Below are positions 17,656-26,013 of a stretch of DNA of 64,000 nt, in pieces. The DNA is from Chitinophaga flava (GTDB lineage: Bacteria > Bacteroidota > Bacteroidia > Chitinophagales > Chitinophagaceae): the NCBI RefSeq assembly GCF_003308995.1, contig NZ_QFFJ01000002.1, forward strand, positions 1,550,001 through 1,614,000, in the 5' to 3' direction. Made by a program: the position numbers and the translations under genes. Every line of letters starts with the position of its first letter. Within the stretch, counting starts at the first letter, position 1. The notes under the pieces were generated by a model. It worked only from the letters and a program-made list of their open reading frames with translations, had not been told where the DNA came from and did no database searches.

Positions 17656-20600
17656 TTATGCTTTGGCATACATGGCGTACCAGCCCAATCCTGAGGCTTT
17701 TCCGCCGGCATCTGGGTTGCCGAAAAGATAAAACAGCGTATTGCCGTTGGGAGGTATCTTTAATAATCCCAGGAAACGTAAGGCGATATCTGTAAACAAT
17801 AAAAGGAAGGATTCTTTGTCCAGGATATATAACAACCGTATCTGCCCGATCGACAGTTTCATCACATTCTGCAAACTGATCATCCTGGCTCCGCTTTCAG
17901 TACCTGGCAAAGAAATACCAATAGCCGTGTTGAATCCTGTATTGATCACACTATCAGGTGACCAAGCTACCAATAGCCAGGAGTTGAGATTGATCTTACC
18001 GGCCAGCTCACCGGGACTGCCCATGTTCAGTTTCATGCGTAGCCCCCACCAGGGTTTACCTGATACGCCGTTCATACGCAGGTCCGGCAGCACTTCCAGA
18101 TAACCGCTTTCCTTGGGTGTGGCCTGATCTGTGCCAGCTACCAGTGAATCCAGGTCCAGCAACAGATTGTTGTATAAACTGTTTCTTCTGGCTGTACTCA
18201 AAGAAAGATCGAAGGCTATTTCCGAAGCATTAAACACCAGCGTGCTGATAGCAGGGTTGGCAGCTGCAAAAGTCATCAGCAGGCCAAGGTTGGAGAAATT
18301 AAGTCCTTTGCGCAACAGGTCCTGTTCCGGTAAATTTCCAAAGGAGAAAATGTCAAAAGGAGCACCCGTGTCCGGATCTTTGAGCGGATAATAATCAATG
18401 AAACCAGCTATCGAAAACCAGCAGGTGGTGATGGCATCGTTCCTGCCGGAACGGGTAGACATGGTAACGTTGTTGACTTCTATTTTTGAGATGATATTAC
18501 TGTCGAGATAGAATGCATCATCACTGCGGCTGCTGAGGATATATAGCGGCACCCCGTTGGTGATCTGCATGGTGCCGGTGAGTAATACATTCCTGTATAT
18601 GTTTTCGGGGTCGCGCATTCGGCTTACGGGCGAACCGAAAATTTTATTGAGAGTCAGCTGGGCATTGCTTTCGAAGCTCTTTACCGTTGTATTTTCAAAC
18701 AGCACTTTTAATGATAACAGCCGGTAGTTATAGTCCTCATTGCTGGAAGGGGCAATGGTTTTTACCGGTTGTACATCCCGGAAATCGGGATCTACATAGT
18801 AGATCAGGCCGAATATAGAAGATGGTTTGTCTACTTCAGGGCCGTCAGTCCCTTTGCGGACGGGGCTGATATCTATTCCCAGGTGGTGTACATTAAAACC
18901 GGCAGGGTAAACAATCCCGGCCAGCATCCCGCTGAGGTTGACCGGTACATGGGTTACATCTACACGGAGAAACAGCACACCTGTCCAGCTATCAGATTGT
19001 GCGATGTCATTGAACCGTTTGAAATAAGGGTTACCGGTATTAGCGGCAGCCTTTTCGAAATAAGTTTGCAGCCATTGAGAAAGGATGGTCAGCTCAGCTT
19101 CGTCATCGTTGCCGGAGATGGTGGAGGGGATGGCGAAATCCCTGGCCTGTGTCCATTTCAGCGGATTAGCCACCAGGCTGTTCTCCGGTTTTTTAGCATC
19201 ATATAATTTACCTTTACGGCCTTTGATGATGATCACGTTACGATAGTCGTTGTACCGCTGATTCAGGCCGGTATTGATCTTCATGCCCCAGTCGTTGATG
19301 CTCATATCATTCTGGAAATTGCCGGTATAACTGTTATTGGCAATAACGAGCATCACTTCGCTGGACTGAAAGGCCGTTACCAGCTGATCTGCCGGTTTTA
19401 TGAAGGAGAGTGTGTATTTGATATTGTTGTCGATGTTCCAGCCCAGCAGGATCTCATTCCATTTGGGAGTACCGCGGCCTGGAATGGGTGTTATATCGAC
19501 AATTATTCCATCGGGAGTGGTATCTTTTTTCTTATCCTCGCCGGGGTTACCTGGGGGCGCGGTACAACCGGCAATGATCTTTCTCCTCATCGGAGCTATG
19601 ATTGTTTTTTCAATATCGTTGACGGTGGCTGCCGGCATGGTACTACCGGTCTGGATCATGCCAGCGTAAGGAAACATGGGGAAGAACGCTTTCTCACACG
19701 ACATAAAATCAAATCCTGGTGCTGTGTGTCCCAGCAGGTCGTTGAACTGTGGTTCTATCAGCGCATCCATTCCATAGAATGCAGCACCATCGGGTTGGGA
19801 AACGTACATCAGTTTGTTGCCCGAGTTGTTGACGAGCATGGCCCAGGAAGTACGGAATTGTGTATTTAGCGGTGATTGGTTGAAGTCTGTCGGAGCTGCT
19901 ACCGGAGAGGCAGAAGGGATCGGGAATACAGGAGCATAAGCCGGTTTGCGGGATAAGAAGCGTAGTACATCTCCTTTTTGACTGGTTGTTTGTGGTGTAA
20001 AGTTGAAAAACTCTGTGCCAGACATACCACAAAGCAGACAATGGTTGGAAGCGGTTTGCGTGGCCGGTATTGTAATGATGAAGTCTCCTTCCGGGCAGAG
20101 ATGAAATTCATCGAAAGCATTAGCATTACGGTCACTCAGACTGAATACCAATCTCGCATTGTACGCAGCATTGGCAGGCGTACCCGGTATCAATACCAGA
20201 ATTTGCCCGAATACGGTGGTAAAGTAGCTGGTTAAGGCAACATCCTGCTCCAGGAAGTTCTTACCGGTAAAGTCAAAAAATGTTCTTCGTGTGGGATAGG
20301 CTGTAGCGATGCTGCAATCTTCAGTATTGCAGGGATCAAATACTTCATTCCAGGTATCGGTAGCGTCCAGGGTGATATTAAACCCGATGTATTCGGTAGG
20401 TCCTATATTGGGGTTGGAAAAAGGCATCCATTCGGAGCGGGTTTTGGTGACCCCGTCTGATGGTATCAGCAGCTGGAATCCCCATTGCAGGTTAGTGAGC
20501 AGGGAGGTGCGTTCAATAAAACCAGTAAACTGTACACAGCCACGATAGCTTCCTATACAGGGTATGGCAGCATTCACTACTTTTTGCATCTGCGGGGTGC

Positions 20601-21063
20601 TGGGGCCGTCGAAGGCCAGCCGGCCGTTATCCAATAGGAGATTGTTGCCATCATCATCCGGCCTGATATTAACACCACTGCTGATCACAAAATTAAGGGA
20701 AGGCGTAAGAACGAGATTGACGGAGGTATCGAAGATTGCGGAGTTGCCGTTTGCCGTAAACCGGCCGTTATACACCACATCTACCAGCTGCATATCCGGT
20801 ACCCAGAGAAACTGCCGTGTAGTGCCTACGATATTAAATATCTTCTCCAGGAACTTGTCAGCATCGTCTTTGTTTTTGAGATCAGGTCCTTTGGCACCTA
20901 TTACAAAGGAGCCGGCCCAGCTGTTATTGGTGAGTGCCTCGCTGAGGCTGATCACGTCTTTATCTGGTGGGGTGTCTGGTGTGACAAAGGCCATGAAGCC
21001 CCTGTCGTTTGCTGCGTCAATGGCAACAAACAGTTTATCCGTCAGCGTTTTCCTGAAGTCCAT
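17656..21063 (-). CDS. 1135-residue protein of unknown function, partner of the giant
   Basis: Unrecognised. No signal peptide, no membrane segment. The first 60 residues (FRKTLTDKLFVAIDAANDRG onward) look alpha/beta; most of the rest is beta-rich, with many short strands and Asn/Gly turns. Residues about 115-175 (VDVVYNGRF to NGRLAFDGP) resemble the beta texture of the giant's body. A Cys cluster (HCLLCGMSGTEFF, about residue 345) is reminiscent of a metal or disulfide knuckle. A linker near 510-520 is rich in Pro, Gly, Lys and Asp. The gene lies 39 bases upstream of the giant and 102 bases downstream of the 247-residue gene on the same strand, so it is almost certainly in the same operon. 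It may be a structural partner or carrier for the giant; the sequence gives no direct function. Confidence 0.8.
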   Translation of the reverse strand: MDFRKTLTDKLFVAIDAANDRGFMAFVTPDTPPDKDVISLSEALTNNSWAGSFVIGAKGPDLKNKDDADKFLEKIFNIVGTTRQFLWVPDMQLVDVVYNGRFTANGNSAIFDTSVNLVLTPSLNFVISSGVNIRPDDDGNNLLLDNGRLAFDGPSTPQMQKVVNAAIPCIGSYRGCVQFTGFIERTSLLTNLQWGFQLLIPSDGVTKTRSEWMPFSNPNIGPTEYIGFNITLDATDTWNEVFDPCNTEDCSIATAYPTRRTFFDFTGKNFLEQDVALTSYFTTVFGQILVLIPGTPANAAYNARLVFSLSDRNANAFDEFHLCPEGDFIITIPATQTASNHCLLCGMSGTEFFNFTPQTTSQKGDVLRFLSRKPAYAPVFPIPSASPVAAPTDFNQSPLNTQFRTSWAMLVNNSGNKLMYVSQPDGAAFYGMDALIEPQFNDLLGHTAPGFDFMSCEKAFFPMFPYAGMIQTGSTMPAATVNDIEKTIIAPMRRKIIAGCTAPPGNPGEDKKKDTTPDGIIVDITPIPGRGTPKWNEILLGWNIDNNIKYTLSFIKPADQLVTAFQSSEVMLVIANNSYTGNFQNDMSINDWGMKINTGLNQRYNDYRNVIIIKGRKGKLYDAKKPENSLVANPLKWTQARDFAIPSTISGNDDEAELTILSQWLQTYFEKAAANTGNPYFKRFNDIAQSDSWTGVLFLRVDVTHVPVNLSGMLAGIVYPAGFNVHHLGIDISPVRKGTDGPEVDKPSSIFGLIYYVDPDFRDVQPVKTIAPSSNEDYNYRLLSLKVLFENTTVKSFESNAQLTLNKIFGSPVSRMRDPENIYRNVLLTGTMQITNGVPLYILSSRSDDAFYLDSNIISKIEVNNVTMSTRSGRNDAITTCWFSIAGFIDYYPLKDPDTGAPFDIFSFGNLPEQDLLRKGLNFSNLGLLMTFAAANPAISTLVFNASEIAFDLSLSTARRNSLYNNLLLDLDSLVAGTDQATPKESGYLEVLPDLRMNGVSGKPWWGLRMKLNMGSPGELAGKINLNSWLLVAWSPDSVINTGFNTAIGISLPGTESGARMISLQNVMKLSIGQIRLLYILDKESFLLLFTDIALRFLGLLKIPPNGNTLFYLFGNPDAGGKASGLGWYAMYAKA

Positions 21064-21086
21064 CAGTATAAAAAATTGATATGTAG

Positions 21087-21114
21087 GGGGCTGTACAATA
21101 GTATGTACAGCCCC
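21087..21114 (-). other. Intercistronic hairpin upstream of the 1135-residue gene
   Basis: GGGGCTGTAC (21087-21096) and GTACAGCCCC (21105-21114) form a perfect 10-bp stem with an 8-base loop, in the 102-base gap before the 1135-residue gene. On the minus strand the stem is followed, after about 10 bases, by a T-rich stretch (CAATTTTTTATAC). It could be a partial terminator or a transcript-stability element that sets the ratio of small to large proteins. Confidence 0.55.
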
Positions 21115-21165
21115 GGATTAGTTTTCATCAGGGGAATTTCCTGTCTGAGAGGATGTTCAGCGTGC

Positions 21166-21909
21166 TCAGGAGGGCGCTGTAAAGGTAAAGGTGCAGGCCA
21201 TAGTGGTGAGGGTATTGGGTCTGCCGCCTCCTGCCCATCCGCTCATAAACAAACCGATGGTGTAAGTAGCTCCACGGCCGATGGTGATGCCATTGATATA
21301 GGCACTGCCTCTGGCCTTGTCTACCTGAATGTTGTTACTATAATCCGGCTGACGGGTGTAGGAAGCTTGTGATGATTCCCATACGCCGATCCAGGCGCCA
21401 TTTGTTTTAGGAAATACTCCCGGAGGCAGAATAAAATCAGCGGTCAGAGAGTTACCGCCAATATAACCCACCTTCACGGAAGAAGAGAAGGGTGCTATTG
21501 GATCTCCGCCAATGGCAGGCACAAATGCGGTAGCACAAACGTTACCGTATTTCTGTTGACCGGAACCCAGTTCCGGGCCTACTGAATAACCCAATACATA
21601 GCTGTACAGGTCGAGGTTGAGGCCTTCAAAGATAGCATCACCGTTGGGGGTGTCTTTGTCTATTTTTTTAGTCTTATAGGCAGGACTGTCCCAGGGAATG
21701 GTTTCATCCGCGTTTTGCCAGATGGAGACAGTGTTTCCGTAAGTGGAGGGTTTGTTGCCAGGGAGGGTGTCAAAGTAAATGGAAACAAAGTTTTGTCCCA
21801 CCTGACCTATGCCCAGGGTAATCCCTTTACCAGAGACGGCCTGAACACGAATAGAGTCTTTGGCCAGCTGGGCCTTTTTCTGCTCCAGGGTTTCCTGTGT
21901 TAGTTCCAT
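21166..21909 (-). CDS. 247-residue protein with two LPG-x-x-P beta modules
   Basis: After a helical N-terminus (ELTQETLEQKKAQLAKDSIR), the protein holds two related beta modules of roughly 100 residues. The first has VSIYFDTLPGNKPSTYGNTV followed by SIW; the second has the weaker ADFILPPGVFPKTNGAWIGV followed by W. The same module occurs twice in the next gene upstream. No signal peptide is visible. I do not recognise the domain family; the small beta-sandwich look and tandem duplication suit a binding or structural protein. The gap to the 226-residue gene is 51 bases and to the 1135-residue gene 102 bases, all on one strand. ATG at 21909 is well placed. Confidence 0.75.
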   Translation of the reverse strand: MELTQETLEQKKAQLAKDSIRVQAVSGKGITLGIGQVGQNFVSIYFDTLPGNKPSTYGNTVSIWQNADETIPWDSPAYKTKKIDKDTPNGDAIFEGLNLDLYSYVLGYSVGPELGSGQQKYGNVCATAFVPAIGGDPIAPFSSSVKVGYIGGNSLTADFILPPGVFPKTNGAWIGVWESSQASYTRQPDYSNNIQVDKARGSAYINGITIGRGATYTIGLFMSGWAGGGRPNTLTTMACTFTFTAPS

Positions 21910-21960
21910 GATTAAGATAGTTTAGTTGTGAGAAATAAAATATTCCTGTTTGTTACCAGT

Positions 21961-22641
21961 TTACGATGTTGTGAAATAGAGCATGGCGGCGGCATTGCAA
22001 ATACACTGTGGCCAATTGGATGATCCTAAAGGCCCCATGAAATAGATAAGTGTATAAGCTGCGTTCGGGTCAATAGTTACATTGGTGATTCCTGCAGAAC
22101 CCTGGCTGGCGTTGCTTGTGATCACGGTTTGCCCTAATGGCGGTACTGCGAAATAGGGAGAAGCAAATCCTTCCCATAGCCCTACCCAGTTCTGATAGAA
22201 CCCGGGTAGATAACCAGGTAATGTCACGTAGTTCAACGTGATCGAATTGGTGTCCACTCTGCTTATGGAAATAGTAACAGTGTACGGGACTATTTCCATA
22301 TAGTCTACAGATAGGATCTGGGCACAAGTGCAGATATCCGATATCATGTTGCCTACACCATAACCCAGGGTATAATTGGTTGGCTTTATAGTTAAACCGT
22401 GGATTACAAAATCACCTTGTTCATTGTCACCCGGGACAAGTACATGCTTTATTGGAGTTATATTCCAGGGTATCGTTGCAGAGGGCCACAGCGATACATA
22501 GTTCTCATATAAATTAGGCTGGTTACCAGGTAAGCCTTTGTACTTGACAGCGATGGTGTCAGCTGTAACATCCTTTACTTCCAGGGAGCAAGTATACAGC
22601 TCAACAGGGGTAGCTATTATTTTACCTGCCTGATATGACAT
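21961..22641 (-). CDS. 226-residue protein with two LPG-x-x-P beta modules, first gene of the locus
   Basis: This is a paralogue of the neighbouring 247-residue protein. Its first module contains IAVKYKGLPGNQPNLYENYV followed by SLW, the second ITLNYVTLPGYLPGFYQNWV followed by GLW. The shared pattern is hydrophobic strand, LPG-x-x-P, two to three residues, Y-x-N, a strand and an invariant Trp. Between the modules lie ICTCAQIL and similar short strands. No signal peptide. It is the most upstream gene of the minus-strand giant-protein locus, so the main promoter should lie between 22642 and 22933. The function is not known to me; sugar or cell-surface binding would fit a small beta-sandwich but is a guess. 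Confidence 0.75.
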   Translation of the reverse strand: MSYQAGKIIATPVELYTCSLEVKDVTADTIAVKYKGLPGNQPNLYENYVSLWPSATIPWNITPIKHVLVPGDNEQGDFVIHGLTIKPTNYTLGYGVGNMISDICTCAQILSVDYMEIVPYTVTISISRVDTNSITLNYVTLPGYLPGFYQNWVGLWEGFASPYFAVPPLGQTVITSNASQGSAGITNVTIDPNAAYTLIYFMGPLGSSNWPQCICNAAAMLYFTTS

Positions 22642-22933
22642 CTTTTTGAAGTGAAAAATGGGGCCATGCTGGTTATCTGAGGTTGTTGCAACATACTATT
22701 GGTGACAGCTATTCTGAAGAAGTCTAGCAACTAAAACCATGAGCCTGTATACGAAAGAAGATTATAGCATACAGGCTCCTTTTTATGAAGTTAATACATT
22801 ATTCAAATAAAAAAGCGGAGTTTCAAAAAAAAATATAGTCCACATGACCCGAGTGTGGATGAGGCTTGCTACTGGTGTGTTGAGATATGTTGAGTCTGAT
22901 TTTATTTTGATTATGTTAGAAATCCTTATAGTA
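22642..22933. other. Intergenic region with hairpin upstream of the giant-protein locus
   Basis: This 292-base gap holds the inverted repeat GAGCCTGTAT (22741-22750) / ATACAGGCTC (22769-22778), followed on the plus strand by CTTTTT. The T-run points to plus-strand termination, yet no plus-strand gene ends here. On the minus strand the hairpin would lie about 100 bases before the first gene of the locus. No clear TAnnTTTG element was found. The A/T-rich part at 22800-22920 shows nothing else. Confidence 0.4.
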
Positions 22934-23350
22934 TTATAGTTGCTCTACATATCCTTTGAAGGTGTTTAATACACCTGCACAGAATTCCTGTTGTGCTTCT
23001 GCCGGCATGTTGGCATCCGGTTCAAAGAGCTCCGTGATTTTTACGCCGTTTTCGGCGACTTCAAACAAGTCAGTTGTTTTTCTGCCATCAGTAGTGGTGT
23101 AGCTGAGTTTCTTGTACAGGACCACTTCATCGTAAGCTCCTTCAAAGTTGAAACCATCGCTGTCATCTTTTGCTTTCATTACAAAAAGGAATCTGCCACC
23201 AGGACGAACATCGTTCTCTGCATGTGGTGTATGCCAGTCATTCGATGGGGTGTTCCAGTTTCTGATGTGTCCGGGATCTGTCCAGCAGGCCCATACTGTT
23301 TCGATCGGCGCCTGTACCAGCGTTGTTGCGGAAATTAAATGCGTGTTCAT
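22934..23350 (-). CDS. SRPBCC/AHSA1-family protein
   Basis: 138 residues, the normal size for the START-like AHSA1 family. The opening (ISATTLVQAPIETVWACWTDP, then HIRNWNTPSNDWHTP) is the family's first strand and helices. DVRPGGRFLFVMKAKDDSD and EGAYDEVVLYKKLSYT are the following strands, and the C-terminal helix ends LNTFKGYVEQL. Members bind hydrophobic ligands in a deep cavity, and many small ones have no known ligand. It lies 150 bases downstream of the alpha/beta hydrolase gene on the same strand and may be read from the same region. Cytoplasmic. Confidence 0.88.
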   Translation of the reverse strand: MNTHLISATTLVQAPIETVWACWTDPGHIRNWNTPSNDWHTPHAENDVRPGGRFLFVMKAKDDSDGFNFEGAYDEVVLYKKLSYTTTDGRKTTDLFEVAENGVKITELFEPDANMPAEAQQEFCAGVLNTFKGYVEQL

Positions 23351-23500
23351 ATATTAAAGATATATTTACTAAAGTACATGTTTCAATCTGAAAATCCAGG
23401 GTGGGATACGACAGAAAAAGGGGCTTTAACGACAACACTATAACAAGACCAGGCCTTTCCATGACAGGAAAGGCCTGGATAAGCATGGCGGAAGGAAAGA

Positions 23501-24394
23501 TTATTTTTCAACGAATATTTTAATGTTTTCCAGCGCGTTGATAGCCGCAACAGAATGGATATCTGTGAGCATCCATACATGTGTCTGATTTTCGAATACC
23601 ATCAGGTTTGTTTGTGGCTGTATCTTTGACGCTTTTTCATAAAAGGAAAAGCTATCATCAAAGAGTACTTCCTGTGTACCCACCATGATCAGCACAGGCG
23701 GTAGCTGTTTAAATATCAGCTGGCTGGGATCTGCTTCTCTGATACGATCTTGTCCGTAATAACCAGCATATTTTTTCATTTCCTCCTGTGTAAGGATGGG
23801 ATCTTTCCTGGTATGGTAGGATTCGTTTTCACAACTGAGGTCCAGCCATGCAGAGATCAGCACGATGCCGGCAGGAGTTTTCACATGGTTGTTGTAGATA
23901 TCGTAAAGGCTGGATAACAGAATACCGCCACCGGCGCTGTCACCTATGAGAAACAGGTTAACATCGGGGTGGGCGGCAGCGATAGCAGTATATACGCTGG
24001 TGGCATCATTCCTGCCTTGCGGAAAGGGATGTTCAGGTGCCAATGCATATTCTACAAACAGGATTTTCCGTTTTAACGAAGCGGCGAAATGAGTGATCAT
24101 GGCTTTGTGCGACTGAAAGGAGCCCAGTGCATAAGACCCGCCATGAAGGAATAAAATAATATCCCGACTGTCGATAGTGGGTGGCGTAAACCAGTAACAG
24201 GGAACGTTATCAATTAATTCATTTGTTATGGTGACTGTTTCATTCGGAGGGTATATATTTCCCAGCTGATCGAAGAATTTTCTGGTCTCCTGTATTTGAG
24301 GAACAAGTGATGTATCCATGTTATGATTGATAGTTTGGGATATTCCGTGTAAGATAGAAATTTTCAAGAGCAAGCTCGTAATGATACTGGTCAT
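23501..24394 (-). CDS. Alpha/beta-hydrolase, HSL-type esterase
   Basis: 297 residues. FLHGGSYALGS is the HGG oxyanion motif of the hormone-sensitive-lipase family, and LIGDSAGGG is the G-D-S-A-G nucleophile elbow. The acid is probably in the VLIMVGTQEVLFDDS segment, and His lies in NQTHVWM. Such enzymes hydrolyse short-chain esters. The first 25 residues are weakly hydrophobic (SIITSLLLKISILHGIS); either this is a leader-like segment or translation starts at the internal Met near residue 26. It follows the small membrane protein gene by 2 bases, and that gene follows the SDR by 26, so the three form an operon behind the operator at 25651. Confidence 0.88.
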   Translation of the reverse strand: MTSIITSLLLKISILHGISQTINHNMDTSLVPQIQETRKFFDQLGNIYPPNETVTITNELIDNVPCYWFTPPTIDSRDIILFLHGGSYALGSFQSHKAMITHFAASLKRKILFVEYALAPEHPFPQGRNDATSVYTAIAAAHPDVNLFLIGDSAGGGILLSSLYDIYNNHVKTPAGIVLISAWLDLSCENESYHTRKDPILTQEEMKKYAGYYGQDRIREADPSQLIFKQLPPVLIMVGTQEVLFDDSFSFYEKASKIQPQTNLMVFENQTHVWMLTDIHSVAAINALENIKIFVEK

Positions 24395-24396
24395 GA

Positions 24397-24858
24397 TTAT
24401 TTATACAAGGCTTTTAATGCCATGATCAATGTTAGCAGAGAGATGAGTTGCAGCAGGTTTCTGGAGGTAGTCCATGTCAGCCATGTTTTACTTCTTTTCA
24501 GGAGTTCGGGAGTGGCGGGTGTATCTGCGGACATCTTAGCAAAAGCGAGTATCTCCCTCACAAAATAGGTGGCGGTAGGTATTGCTACCAGCAGAAAAGA
24601 GGCGAGGGTAAAGAGCAGGTAAAGCCGTACTGCCGGTAAGGTCCAGTTGGTGATCAGGGTGGTGATGAAGGATAATAAAAATGAGATCTGTAGTGGTATC
24701 CAGAACTTCGATGAGTTTTTGGTTTGTTGGTTGATCAGCCCGAAGGAGTGGGGCGGATTTTCAAACCATTTGGGTATCCGGAACAGTCTTTCATAACTGC
24801 CGGCGATGAAGATCAGTGTAGCCACGATGGTGGCTGTCCATAGTGCAATGGTGTTCAT
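24397..24858 (-). CDS. Small four-helix integral membrane protein
   Basis: 153 residues with four hydrophobic segments at about 4-22, 53-72, 77-98 and 132-151. Between the first two is a conserved-looking loop (GSYERLFRIPKWFENPPHSF). The size and layout resemble small four-helix DUF1772-like proteins, but I cannot confirm that. It is the middle gene of the SDR, membrane protein, hydrolase operon and is nearly fused to the hydrolase (2-base gap), which points to translational coupling. Its role may be to hold or supply the lipophilic substrate of its neighbours; this is inference. Confidence 0.75.
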   Translation of the reverse strand: MNTIALWTATIVATLIFIAGSYERLFRIPKWFENPPHSFGLINQQTKNSSKFWIPLQISFLLSFITTLITNWTLPAVRLYLLFTLASFLLVAIPTATYFVREILAFAKMSADTPATPELLKRSKTWLTWTTSRNLLQLISLLTLIMALKALYK

Positions 24859-24884
24859 AAAACTATTGTTGATATGAAGATGGA

Positions 24885-25634
24885 TTATCCGGCGGTGATG
24901 CCACCGTCGATGGCCAGTGCGGCGCCGGTAATAAATGCGGAGGCATCAGTCGCAAGAAAAGTAATCATTGGGATGATGTCTTCCATCGTTGCTATTTTTC
25001 CGGTAGGCATGGCTGCTGCTATTTTTTCAAACATGCCTGGCTGGGCCGATACACGCTGTAGCCATTGTTCTGTTTGAATAGCGCCAACTACCAGTGCGTT
25101 GATCCGTAGCTGATTTCTGGCCTGTTCCAGTGCGGCTGCTTTGGTGAGGCCGATGATGCCGTGTTTGGCAGCCACGTAGGCGGCTATACCCTGGCCAACG
25201 CCTTTTACTCCTGCTATGCTGGCGGTATTGATAATACTGCCGCCGGTTTGTTTCATGGCCTGGATCTCATATTTCAGTGCGTGGAAGGTGCCTGTCAGGT
25301 GCAGGTTGACCGTATCAATAAACTGTTCACTGCTCATCTGCTCCAGGGGGCCTGTGTACAGGTTGGCGCCTGCATTGTTAAAGGCCACGTCAATACAGCC
25401 GTAAAGGCGGATTGTTTCCGATACCAGCTGTTCCACCTGTTGTTCTATAGTCACATCTGCCTGTATAAAGGTGGCCTCCAGTTTTTCGGCTCTGATGGCG
25501 GCTTCCAGCGCTTTGCCCTGTTCGGCGCGTCTGCCGCAGAAAACCACCCTGGCTTGTTGTGCTGCGAAAGCTTTTGCTGTGGCGGCACCCAGTCCTGATG
25601 TGCCTCCGGTGATTAATACTACTTTATCTTTCAT
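24885..25634 (-). CDS. Short-chain dehydrogenase/reductase, FabG-like
   Basis: 249 residues with intact SDR motifs: TGGTSGLG (glycine motif), FNNAG, INTASIAGVKG with the catalytic Ser, and YVAAKHGIIG with Tyr-x3-Lys. The C-terminal ITGAALAIDGG end is typical of FabG-like NAD(P)-dependent alcohol dehydrogenases. The first gene of a three-gene operon, it begins 17 bases inside a palindrome (25651-25669) that matches another in front of the regulator operon. It is thus probably controlled by the winged-helix regulator at 25719. Substrate unknown. Confidence 0.9.
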   Translation of the reverse strand: MKDKVVLITGGTSGLGAATAKAFAAQQARVVFCGRRAEQGKALEAAIRAEKLEATFIQADVTIEQQVEQLVSETIRLYGCIDVAFNNAGANLYTGPLEQMSSEQFIDTVNLHLTGTFHALKYEIQAMKQTGGSIINTASIAGVKGVGQGIAAYVAAKHGIIGLTKAAALEQARNQLRINALVVGAIQTEQWLQRVSAQPGMFEKIAAAMPTGKIATMEDIIPMITFLATDASAFITGAALAIDGGITAG

Positions 25635-25650
25635 TATTTATGTGTTAATA

Positions 25651-25669
25651 TAGTTTGTGTTGCAAACTA
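25651..25669. promoter_or_regulatory. Palindromic operator before the SDR operon
   Basis: TAGTTTG-TGTTG-CAAACTA has perfect 7-bp arms. Its core GTTTGTGTTGCAAAC (25653-25667) matches the core at 26621-26635 at 13 of 15 positions. It ends 16 bases before the SDR start codon. On the minus strand one half reads TTAGTTTG, close to the -7 consensus, so a bound protein would cover the promoter. Confidence 0.7.
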
Positions 25670-25718
25670 AAAAAATAAAAAACAACTGCAGCTGTTTCCC
25701 GGATGAAAAATCATCCTG

Positions 25719-26003
25719 TTACAGGTGCAGGTACTTTTTGATGTCTTCCACGTATTTTTCGAAGGCTTTTCTCCCCTTGGGGGTTAGTTTGCAAATAGTA
25801 TGCGGATAATTGCCCTTGAATGTTTTGATCACTTCTATATATTCTGCCTCACTCAGTTTCTTTATCTGATGGCTCAGGTTTCCCTGTGTTGTTTTTGTCA
25901 CGTCCATCAGATGTCCGAAATCTGCCTGTTTTAGCTTCACCAGCACAGATATTATGGCCAGCCGCACAGGCGTGTTTAAAACAGGATCTAACTCATTATA
26001 CAT
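25719..26003 (-). CDS. Winged-helix transcriptional regulator (MarR/PadR-like, about 94 residues)
   Basis: A single small winged-helix domain. PVRLAIISVLVKLKQADFGH is helix 1 and the lead-in to helix 2. TTQGNLSHQIKKLSEAEYIE is the recognition helix with the wing lead-in, and YPHTICKLTPKGRKAFEKYV is the wing and dimer helix. It matches the small one-domain ArsR/MarR-like regulators common in Bacteroidota that pair with a multi-helix membrane protein. Here that partner is the 190-residue gene directly upstream (10-base gap). Two matching palindromes, one before the membrane-protein gene and one before the SDR operon, are its likely binding sites, giving autoregulation and control of the SDR operon. 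Confidence 0.87.
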   Translation of the reverse strand: MYNELDPVLNTPVRLAIISVLVKLKQADFGHLMDVTKTTQGNLSHQIKKLSEAEYIEVIKTFKGNYPHTICKLTPKGRKAFEKYVEDIKKYLHL

Positions 26004-26013
26004 CAGTTCCTGA

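Noticed and set aside
22741..22783. Hairpin with T-run read as a terminator
   Set aside because: The T-run is on the plus strand, but no plus-strand gene ends there. Kept only as an unexplained hairpin in the intergenic note.
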